Below, in pieces: positions 6,406 to 13,300 of a stretch of DNA of 18,992 nucleotides (position 1 is its first letter; each line of letters opens with the position of its first letter). The DNA is from Bryobacteraceae bacterium (lineage in GTDB: Bacteria; Acidobacteriota; Terriglobia; Bryobacterales; Bryobacteraceae), in assembly GCA_030036985.1 (NCBI GenBank), contig JASHSD010000080.1:1-18992 (forward strand). The letters are read 5' to 3'. The notes under the pieces are model-generated. The model did no database searches. It saw only the letters and a list, made by a program, of their open reading frames with translations, and was not told the origin of the DNA. The translations under genes and the position numbers were made by a program.

Positions 6406-6529
6406 GGACACGCGACTAACTTCAGTCGCGTCTATGTGGAACGAAATCCGGTCAAAGCCGGCTGTATAAATCCCCCGAAGCAGGGAATGGTCGAGCGCCC
6501 GCCAGGGACGCGACTAAAGTCGCGTGTCC
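6406..6529. mobile_element. REP-bounded element with a RAYT transposase remnant
   Basis: A 124-bp element with perfect 12-bp terminal inverted repeats: GGACACGCGACT (6406-6417) and AGTCGCGTGTCC (6518-6529). Each end is also a palindrome (ACGCGACT/AGTCGCGT at 6410-6431 and 6508-6525), as in REP doublets. Between them the plus strand reads YVERNPVKAG (6433-6462), the well-known C-terminal signature of REP-associated tyrosine transposases (Y1/TnpA_REP, usually Y.ERNPV.AGL). The rest of the transposase is missing. I see no clear target duplication. The folded ends may also terminate transcription from the VWFA gene. Confidence 0.72.
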
Positions 6530-6584
6530 GGTTATTTTCCGGCCAGTAAAGTAGCGGATCGGACGTATACTGAAACCGGTGCGG

Positions 6585-6860
6585 ATGCGACGAATCACCT
6601 GGCTGCTGGCGATACTGCTCTCGCTGTGCGCGTTGCCGGCGTCGTCGGGAGTTCGGGACGTCGATTTCGCGCAGGTCCGGACAGCGGTTCAGATTGACCG
6701 GCAGCAAACCGAATCCGAGCCGGCGCCGATCCAGGCGCATGCCCGGGGCGTTTTCTTCGTCAGCCCTTCCACCGCGCTGATTGCACGATCAGAAGCACGC
6801 CTCTCCTTTTGGCTGAGTTCGCAGCCGCGATTTCAGCGACCTCCTCCCGCTACCGCTTAA
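6585..6860 (+). CDS. Small signal-peptide protein upstream of secA; possible arrest peptide
   Basis: 91 aa from ATG 6585 (a GTG at 6579 is in frame; TATACT at 6566-6571 could be a -10 box, which would leave a very short leader). I know no family for it. Residues 1-22 form an export signal (MRRITWLLAILLSLCALPA, then SSG). The middle is hydrophilic. The end reads LSFWLSSQPRFQRPPPATA, so three prolines (86-88) lie three codons before the stop, a sequence on which ribosomes tend to stall. It sits 44 bp before secA on the same strand. A short exported protein with a stalling tail before secA is the plan of E. coli SecM, although the sequence is not SecM. Alternative: an unrelated small secreted protein. 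Confidence 0.55.
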   Translation: MRRITWLLAILLSLCALPASSGVRDVDFAQVRTAVQIDRQQTESEPAPIQAHARGVFFVSPSTALIARSEARLSFWLSSQPRFQRPPPATA

Positions 6861-6900
6861 GCGCGTGAAGCGGCCCGACAGCGTAGTCAGAACCAGGAGG
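6840..6900 (+). promoter_or_regulatory. Possible RNA switch pairing Pro codons with the secA ribosome site
   Basis: CCTCCT (6840-6845), the first two Pro codons of the leader's PPP tail, is the exact complement of AGGAGG (6895-6900), the secA Shine-Dalgarno. Inner helices can form between CTAC (6850-6853) and GTAG (6883-6886) and between CGCTT (6854-6858) and AAGCG (6868-6872), enclosing the leader's stop codon. A ribosome held on the prolines would open this fold. The pairings are read by eye; stability was not computed. Confidence 0.42.
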
Positions 6901-6904
6901 CGAA

Positions 6905-9010
6905 GTGCGCGATTTATTGCGTTCTCTCTTCGCGGGCATGTCCGCGGAGAAACATCTTATTGAGAAGATCAATCGTCTGCGCGCGGAGTGGCGCGCAATC
7001 CCCGACGATCAATTGCGCGAAATCTGCCGGCGGTCGACGGAACTGACCGAAGTCGTCGCGGTCGCCGCCGTCGCGGCGCAGCGGGAACTCGGGATGGAGT
7101 TCTTTGACGTTCAGCTCCAGGGCGCTCTCGCGCTGGCGAATGGCCGGATCGTCGAAATGCAGACGGGCGAAGGCAAAACGTTGACAGCGGTCCCCGCGGT
7201 GGTCTGGCTGGCGAAAACGGGCGCGGGCGTTCACGTCATGACAGTCAACGATTACCTCGCCCGGCGTGACGCGCAGTGGATGGGCGGCATCTATCGGCGC
7301 CTCGGTTTCAGCGTCGACTGCATTCAGCGGGACATGACGCCCGCCGAGAAGAAGCGCGCCTATGCGTGCGACATCACCTACGGCACCGCGAACGAAATCG
7401 GCTTCGATTATCTGCGGGACCAGCTCGCGCTCGACCCGGACGAGCAGGTGCACCGGCCTTTCGCGGCGGCGCTGATCGACGAGGCCGATTCCATTCTGAT
7501 CGACGAAGCCCGCATTCCGCTGGTGATTGCGGGCGGCGAGCGGCAGGAAGAGCTGCTTGCGGTGCGCGCCGACCGCGTGGTCAGCCGGTTCCGCGCCGGG
7601 TTCCACTTCCAGATCGAAGAACGCGCGCGCAACGTGACGCTGACCGACATGGGCATTCGCGCCGTTGAGGATGCGTTCGCCTGCGGGAATCTGTTCGCCG
7701 GGGAAAACCTGTCTCTGCACACGGCGGTGCAGGATGCGCTGCACGCCCACGCCCTGCTGCGGCGCGACGTGGATTACATCGTGCAGCATGGGGCGATCGA
7801 ATCGGTGGATGAATTCAAAGGCAGAGTGGCGCGCGACCGCCGATGGCCCGCCGGACTGCATACGGCGATTGAAGCCAAAGAAGGCGTGGCGCTCAAAACG
7901 CAGGGGCGAATTCTTGGCTCGATCACGCTGCAGAACCTCATTACGCTGTATCCGTCGGTTTGCGGAATGACCGGCACCGCCGAGACGCAGGCGGAGGAGT
8001 TCCGCACGATTTACGAGCTGGAGGTCGCGGTGATTCCCACGAACCGGCCGATGATACGGGTCGATCATCCCGATGTTGTTTTCCGGACGCTGCGGGAAAA
8101 GGAACGGGCTGTGTTGGAAGAGATCCGGCGGGTGCATGCCACCGGACGGCCCGTGCTCATCGGCACCGCGAGCGTTGGCGAATCGGAGCGGCTGAGCCGG
8201 CTTCTCGACGATATTCCGCACACGGTGCTGAACGCGCGGCATGAGGAGCGCGAGGCGGAGTTGATCGCGCGCGCCGGGGATCGCGGGTCTGTCACGATTT
8301 CAACGAACATGGCCGGGCGCGGTACGGATATCAGGTTGGGGGACGGCGTTGCCGCGCTGGGCGGACTGCACGTGATCGGCATGAATCGGCACGAGAGCCG
8401 GCGAATCGATCTGCAGCTGCGCGGACGCGCGGGGCGTCAGGGCGATCCGGGCAGCTCGCGTTTCTTCGTGTCTTATCAGGACGACATCGTGGTGAAGTTC
8501 GGAGACGAGGCTTTGCAGTTTCGGCATTCGCCGGAGTCCGTGCAGCGGGCGCTGGAGGGCCAGAATCTGGATATTCGCCTGTTTCTGCGGAAGTACGAGC
8601 AGGTGGCGGAAGGGCAGCGGCAGATGGTGCAGCGGCTGCGGCAGGACGTCCTCACGAGCGGCGAATTGGACCGAGAAAGGCTGGCGAGGCTGCGCACAAT
8701 CGACGATCTTTGGTCGGACCATCTCGCCGGCGTGGCGGAGCTGCGCTCGGGCGTGCATTGGGTTTCGTGGGGCGGCCGCGATCCGTATCACGAATTCATG
8801 ACCCAGGTCGATGCGATGTTCCGCGCGATGATGGACGCTCTCGAAGACGAGGTGGCGCGCAGGCTTGAGGAAGCGGAGGCGGGCGGGATCGATCCGTCAC
8901 AGCGCGGCGCCACGTGGACCTATCTGACCACCGATCAGCCGTTCGGCACGTGGACCGAACGGATCACGCGCGGCCTGATGCGTCTGGCGAAGGAACACGC
9001 CGGCGGTTAG
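6905..9010 (+). CDS. secA: SecA-type preprotein translocase ATPase, short form
   Basis: 701 aa motor ATPase that drives unfolded preproteins through SecYEG at the inner membrane. All motor motifs are present: FFDVQLQGALALANG, Walker A TGEGKT (87-92), VNDYLARRDAQWMG, DITYGTANEIGFDYLRD, Walker B DEAD (192-195), VCGMTGTA, ISTNMAGRGTDI, and GLHVIGMNRHESRRIDLQL followed by GRAGRQGDPGSS. The scaffold/wing part is trimmed and the protein stops at about 701 residues, against about 900 for E. coli SecA. The C-terminal linker and CxCxSG zinc site are absent. It may be the accessory copy (SecA2-like) or a streamlined secA. GTG 6905 has AGGAGG four bases before it. The leader upstream suggests translational control. 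Confidence 0.9.
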   Translation: MRDLLRSLFAGMSAEKHLIEKINRLRAEWRAIPDDQLREICRRSTELTEVVAVAAVAAQRELGMEFFDVQLQGALALANGRIVEMQTGEGKTLTAVPAVVWLAKTGAGVHVMTVNDYLARRDAQWMGGIYRRLGFSVDCIQRDMTPAEKKRAYACDITYGTANEIGFDYLRDQLALDPDEQVHRPFAAALIDEADSILIDEARIPLVIAGGERQEELLAVRADRVVSRFRAGFHFQIEERARNVTLTDMGIRAVEDAFACGNLFAGENLSLHTAVQDALHAHALLRRDVDYIVQHGAIESVDEFKGRVARDRRWPAGLHTAIEAKEGVALKTQGRILGSITLQNLITLYPSVCGMTGTAETQAEEFRTIYELEVAVIPTNRPMIRVDHPDVVFRTLREKERAVLEEIRRVHATGRPVLIGTASVGESERLSRLLDDIPHTVLNARHEEREAELIARAGDRGSVTISTNMAGRGTDIRLGDGVAALGGLHVIGMNRHESRRIDLQLRGRAGRQGDPGSSRFFVSYQDDIVVKFGDEALQFRHSPESVQRALEGQNLDIRLFLRKYEQVAEGQRQMVQRLRQDVLTSGELDRERLARLRTIDDLWSDHLAGVAELRSGVHWVSWGGRDPYHEFMTQVDAMFRAMMDALEDEVARRLEEAEAGGIDPSQRGATWTYLTTDQPFGTWTERITRGLMRLAKEHAGG

Positions 9011-9040
9011 TTTAGTGGCGCAGACTCTCAGCGAAGCCAT

Positions 9041-9092
9041 GCGTCCCGAAGAGTCGGGACGCGGCGCGCACGAGTTCACGAGTGCGCGCGCC
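9041..9092. terminator. Two adjacent hairpins downstream of secA
   Basis: GCGTCCCGA/TCGGGACGC (9041-9049 with 9054-9062, 4-nt loop) is followed directly by GGCGCGCAC/GTGCGCGCGCC (9063-9071 with 9082-9092). Both stems are strong. There is no T-run, so this is either a non-canonical terminator or a further intergenic palindromic repeat pair. It lies 30 bp past the secA stop and 56 bp before the next start. Confidence 0.5.
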
Positions 9093-9147
9093 AGCCACGG
9101 CCTGATTCCATTATGCTGTTGACATGTCGCCGATCCGGTGGAGATAA

Positions 9148-9558
9148 ATGCGCGGACTTCACTTGTTGATCGGCATAGTCGCTGTTATGGCATTTCTCGC
9201 GACGGGTCGGTTCATGCGTCACCACGATCCTCCCATGACGGTCCTCAGCGACAGCAGCCGGCTGATGTTCCGTTCGCGGCACATTTATATTTTGGCGAGC
9301 GGACTCGTGAACCTCATGTTGGGGCTCTACATGCAGCGGCGGGCGGCCGGATGGCGCGGAATCACCCAGGCCGTCGGTTCGATTTTCCTGGTGGTCTCGC
9401 CGACTCTGCTGATTCCTGCGTTCGCAATCGAGCCGGCGAGTGGATTCCAACCTGAGATGTGGCGGAGCGCCGCCGGCCTTTACGTCTTGTTTCTCGGATG
9501 CATGGCGCACCTGGCGAGCGGGATCGGCAAATCGCGCCGGGAGCGCGCGAGGGAATAA
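9148..9558 (+). CDS. Uncharacterised membrane protein
   Basis: 136 aa with four hydrophobic helices at about residues 4-20, 45-62, 71-92 and 107-126. A charged loop RFMRHHDPPMTVLSDSSRLM separates the first two and a basic tail (GKSRRERARE) follows the last. The segment LMFRSRHIYILASGLVNLML recurs, as I recall, in small unannotated inner-membrane proteins, but I know no function. GGTGGAG six bases or so before ATG 9148 is a good ribosome site, which supports this start. It follows secA on the same strand after a hairpin pair, so it is probably a separate unit. It ends in an Arg-rich cytoplasmic tail if the N-terminus is inside. Confidence 0.75.
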   Translation: MRGLHLLIGIVAVMAFLATGRFMRHHDPPMTVLSDSSRLMFRSRHIYILASGLVNLMLGLYMQRRAAGWRGITQAVGSIFLVVSPTLLIPAFAIEPASGFQPEMWRSAAGLYVLFLGCMAHLASGIGKSRRERARE

Positions 9559-9603
9559 GAAGGCGCATTAGGGCCGGCCGCTCGAGGCGCAAGTAAATCA
9601 GGG

Positions 9604-9661
9604 CCGACAGCGAGATCGTGCAATGACAATCGAGGGGGCATTCAGCGATGTCCGCTGTCGG
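9604..9661. repeat. 9-bp inverted repeat with 40-nt spacer
   Basis: CCGACAGCG (9604-9612) and CGCTGTCGG (9653-9661) are perfect complements in a 400-bp stretch with no secure gene. Role unknown; it could be a hairpin, an operator or chance. Confidence 0.35.
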
Positions 9662-9905
9662 GATCGTAGTCGAAGAGATTGACAAACAAGCGGCGCTTGC
9701 AGGCGCCGCGATTCGAAATGTCGCCGGCATCAGCGCTACCCCGGAAGCAAAACATTTGCTCCCCGGCGCAGTTCTCGACATGGTGGCGCCGTATTCGGCT
9801 GCGCTTTTCTTCGCGGAGCGCGTCCTGCAATGTCGCTTCGCTGGCTGGAAACCTGCAGCATGGTGGTGCTGGAATCCATGCTGGACCCTGAAGTTGACGA
9901 TCTGA
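9648..9905 (+). CDS. Doubtful small ORF
   Basis: 85 codons from ATG 9648 (MSAVGIVVEEIDKQAALAGA..., later LPGAVLDMVAPYSAALFFAE). The first 60 residues have a plausible protein-like composition. The end (AAWWCWNPCWTLKLTI) looks like out-of-frame reading of the antitoxin-like frame below it. A G-rich run lies ten bases upstream of the ATG but it is not a typical ribosome site. No family recognised. If real it would overlap the antitoxin candidate by 76 bp in another frame. Either this is a decayed gene whose frame once continued differently, or it is not coding. Confidence 0.22.
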   Translation: MSAVGIVVEEIDKQAALAGAAIRNVAGISATPEAKHLLPGAVLDMVAPYSAALFFAERVLQCRFAGWKPAAWWCWNPCWTLKLTI

Positions 9906-9967
9906 TGCGCGCGGCATTGGAGGAGCACCAGCGGGGCGAGACCGTTTCGCTGGACTCGATCCCTTGA
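9830..9967 (+). CDS. Possible remnant antitoxin of the RelE/ParE pair
   Basis: 45 codons from ATG 9830, or 35 from ATG 9860, ending SMLDPEVDDLMRAALEEHQ then RGETVSLDSIP. Its TGA (9965-9967) overlaps the TTG start of the toxin gene, the junction expected between antitoxin and toxin. The acidic helix and the closing RGETVSLD resemble the C-terminal ends of small antitoxins that wrap around RelE-type toxins, but I cannot name a family. No DNA-binding N-terminal half is visible, so it is probably a truncated gene; the sequence before it is unassigned. Confidence 0.4.
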   Translation: MSLRWLETCSMVVLESMLDPEVDDLMRAALEEHQRGETVSLDSIP

Positions 9968-10242
9968 GTGAGCGGTACACTGTTTCAAAGTCCCGGACAG
10001 CCGAAAAATATTTCGAACGTTGCGATTCTCCGACCCGTGATCGCTTGAAGCAGCTGTTCGAAAGGCTCAAGGCCGATTCGATCTCCGAAATTCAAAACCG
10101 CTTAAGGGTAATAGCGATCAGAGATCGGCAAGGGTCGGAGATCTTCGAATCCTCTTTCGCGTCATTGGATTTGACATCATCATCGCTGACAATCATCGCT
10201 GACATCGGACCTCGGGGCGACATCTACAAGCACGGACTTTGA
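9964..10242 (+). CDS. RelE/ParE-type toxin with two compensating frameshifts
   Basis: 92 aa as read from TTG 9964. The start SERYTVSKSRTAEKYFERCD and DRLKQLFERLKAD fit RelE/ParE-superfamily mRNA interferases, as does the end IIADIGPRGDIYKHG. The middle does not fit. One frame over, from 10092, the expected core appears: SKPLKGNSDQRSARVGDLR then ILFRVIGFDIIIAD. A one-base loss near 10091 puts the core out of frame. A perfect 13-bp duplication at 10179-10204 then brings the frame back, so an open frame survives while about 30 core residues, including the basic residues that act in the family, are scrambled. The toxin is very likely dead. It follows a possible antitoxin tail with a TTGA overlap. 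Confidence 0.75.
   Translation: MSERYTVSKSRTAEKYFERCDSPTRDRLKQLFERLKADSISEIQNRLRVIAIRDRQGSEIFESSFASLDLTSSSLTIIADIGPRGDIYKHGL
10179..10204. repeat. Perfect 13-bp tandem duplication inside the RelE/ParE gene
   Basis: ATCATCGCTGACA at 10179-10191 is repeated at 10192-10204 without spacer. Removing one copy restores the family sequence IIIADIGPRGD in the core frame. Confidence 0.95.
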
Positions 10243-10363
10243 AGGATATCCGCGGGGCATCGAACCTCCTGGTGAGGGCGGAAGGCCGCGATCCACGAGC
10301 ACGGCGCCGGAGTGTCCCGAATCGGCATGAGAAATTGTCCCGCTCTCCCGCACCTCTTTCCTG
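10243..10363. other. Intergenic gap before the Pls-like gene; possible insertion-element remnant
   Basis: 121 bases without a secure gene. On the minus strand GGAGG is followed four bases later by an ATG (MPRGYPSKS...) that soon runs into the antisense of the toxin gene. Before it stand two GGGACA units (GGGACAATTTCTCATGCCGA and GGGACACTCCGG), reminiscent of the repeated end motifs of some insertion sequences. This is weak. I see no ribosome site for the Pls-like gene. Confidence 0.25.
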
Positions 10364-13300
10364 ATGGCGCCAATCGAACTCGAACAAACCCCGGAGCGCA
10401 CCGGGCCTCCGGCATCCATTCTGAGCGTGCATCGAATTTTCGAAGCGCAGGCCGAGTCGCGGCCGGATACCGCGGCCGTTGTTTACGGCCTCGAAGCGAT
10501 CACATACTCCGATCTGGATGTGCGCGCGAATCGGCTGGCGCGGTACCTTCGCCGGCGCGGCGTCAGGCGTGGCGACAAAGTCGCGATGATGGTTCCGCGC
10601 TCGATCGACGTCTATGCTGCGATTCTGGGCATCCTCAAGGCGGGCGCGGCATATGTTCCGGTCGATCCCGGTTATCCGCCGGACCGGATTGCATGGATAC
10701 TCCAGGATTGCGGCGCCACAAGTTTAACAGCCGGCGAACTGGAAGATCGCCGAAACGAGATCGCGGCGGAGAGTCCATGGCCTCTGCTCTCGACCGGCGA
10801 AGCCGACTCGTCGGATCTTTGCTACGTGATCTACACATCCGGTTCCACCGGCAGGCCGAAAGGCGTGATGGTGGAGCACCGCAATGCCGTTCATCTGATT
10901 CGCGCCGAAGGCGAAATTTTCGGCGTGCGCCCCCGCGACCGCGTTTATCAGGGAGCGTCGCTGTGCTTCGATCTTTCGGTTGAGGAGATGTGGCTCGCCT
11001 TCCATGCGGGCGCAACTCTGGTCGCCGCTACGCCCGAGATGGCTCAGGCGGGACCGGATCTTTCGCGCCTGCTCGCCGAGCACGGGATAACGGTGCTTTC
11101 CTGCGTTCCCAGTGCGCTCTCGATGCTCGAAGGCGATATACCTTCGCTGCGCCTCCTGATTTTGGGCGGCGAGAGATGTCCGCCGCAGCTGGTGGCGCGG
11201 TGGGCGCGTCCCGGCCGGCGCATCGTGAACACCTACGGCCCCACGGAAACCACGGTCATCGCGACGTACGCCGATCTTTGCCCGTCGAAGCCCGTCACCA
11301 TCGGCCGCCCTGTTCCCGGATACGAGGTTTACATCCTCGATGAGGAGCTGCGGCCGGTCGCGCCCGGCGAAACGGGAGAGATCTGCATCGGTGGCGCGGG
11401 GGTGGCGCGAGGGTATGTCGGCCTGCCGGACGAGACCCGCGCGCGTTTCATCACCATCGCGCGAAGCACGCGCCTCTACCGCAGCGGCGATCTCGGGCGC
11501 ATGAATCACCGCGGCGAGATCGAATTCATGGGGCGCGCGGATGGGCAGGTGAAGCTGCGCGGATTGCGCATCGAACTGGGCGAAATCGAATCGGCGCTGT
11601 TGCGGGCCGACGGCGTCCGCGCGGCGGCCTGCGCGTTGTGGGAGAGCGCGCAGGGACAGGACCGGTTGGTCGGCTATGTGGTTCCGCGGAACGGTCATAT
11701 CGACGCACACCGCATCGCGTCGCAGATTCGCCAATGGCTGCCCGACTGGATGGCGCCGTCGCTGATCGAGGCCGTCGCTGATCTGCCGCGGCTTCCGAAC
11801 GGAAAGCTGGACCGCGCGTCTTTGCCCGCTCCGCGCTCGCGCCCGAATCTCAAAACGCGCTGCATGGCTTCGACCAGAACCGAGCGCCGCATGCTGGAAG
11901 TCTGGAGCGGCCTGTTCCAATCGCGAGACATCTCGGCGGACGACGATTTCTTTCTCGATCTCGGCGGTCATTCGCTGCTGGCGGCACGCATGGTTTCCGA
12001 AATGCGCAAGGATCCGGCGTTCGCATCCATCACCATGCGCGATGTCTACAGTTGCCCGACAATCGCGGAATTGGCGTCGGCGATCGATTCGCGCGAAGCG
12101 ACTATCGAAACCGCGGCGCCCGCGGCCGAAGCGGTCAGAGACCCCCACGCAGGGCGAAGGCATTTCCTCGCCGGCGTGGCGCAGACCGTGAGCCTCTACT
12201 TCATCTTTGCGGTGCGCGGGGCGCAGTGGATGACTCCGTACTTGATCTACTACCTTCTCGCGGCGCATCATTCGGCGCTTTCATCCGCGACGTGGGCGCT
12301 CGCGGGCGGCTTCGCGACGCTCCCGCTGCTGCTGCTGACTGCGATCGGCGCGAAATGGACAATGTTGGGCCGCATCAAACCCGGCGTGCATCCCTTATGG
12401 GGCGCGTATTACGTGCGTTGGTGGTTCGTACGCACGCTCATCGAAAGCCTGCCGCTCGACCGCCTCGGCGGAACGCCGCTGCTGCCATTCGTTTATCGCC
12501 TCTTCGGAGCCCGCGTCGGCGACGACGTTCACATTGCCACTGACCTTCTCGCCGCCTTCGATCTGATCTCGATCGGCGCCGGCGCGAGCATCGACGAAGG
12601 GGCGTCGATGCTCGGCTATACCGTGGAGAACTGCAATCTGGCGATCGGGACCATATCAATCGGACGCAATTGTTTCGTCGGGACCGGCTCCGTCGTCTCC
12701 CCGAACGCCACCATGCGGGACGAAGCGCGTCTCGAGGATCTCTCGTTGCTCCCGGCCGGCGCGGAGATCCCGGCCAGAGAGACCTGGGCCGGCTCTCCTC
12801 CGCGCCGGGTCGCCCACTTGGCCGGCGAACCCGATCCGCGCCCGCGCCGGAATCGGCTGCATCGCGCGGCGCTGATCGGTTTGTACGCCGCGCTGGTCTG
12901 CGGGTTCCCATTGATCGAAGTTCTCGCATTCCTGCCGGGAATCTTCGCCCTGCGGCATTCGTGGCTCGCCGCGCCGTTGGCCGGCGCATGCTTCATCCTT
13001 GCCATGACAGGCCTGACGGTCTGCGCCAAATGGCTCCTGATCGGGCGGGCGCGCGCGGGCGCGTACCGGGCACACTCCTGGTTCTATATCCGGAACTGGA
13101 TTGTGGAGCAACTGCTCGCGCTGACGATCGATGCCGCCGGTCCTCTGCACGCCACGTTATTTCTGAAGCCGTGGTTTCGGGCGCTGGGGGCCAAACTCGG
13201 CCGCTTCGCCGAGGTTTCCAACGCCTCTGTAACGACGCCGGATCTTCTCGATATCGGCAAAGACTGCACCATCGCGGACGAAGTATCGCTCGGAGCCGCG

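Noticed and set aside
10724..12271. Minus-strand 515-codon frame within the synthetase gene
   Set aside because: Complement of the adenylation and carrier domains; no family pattern.
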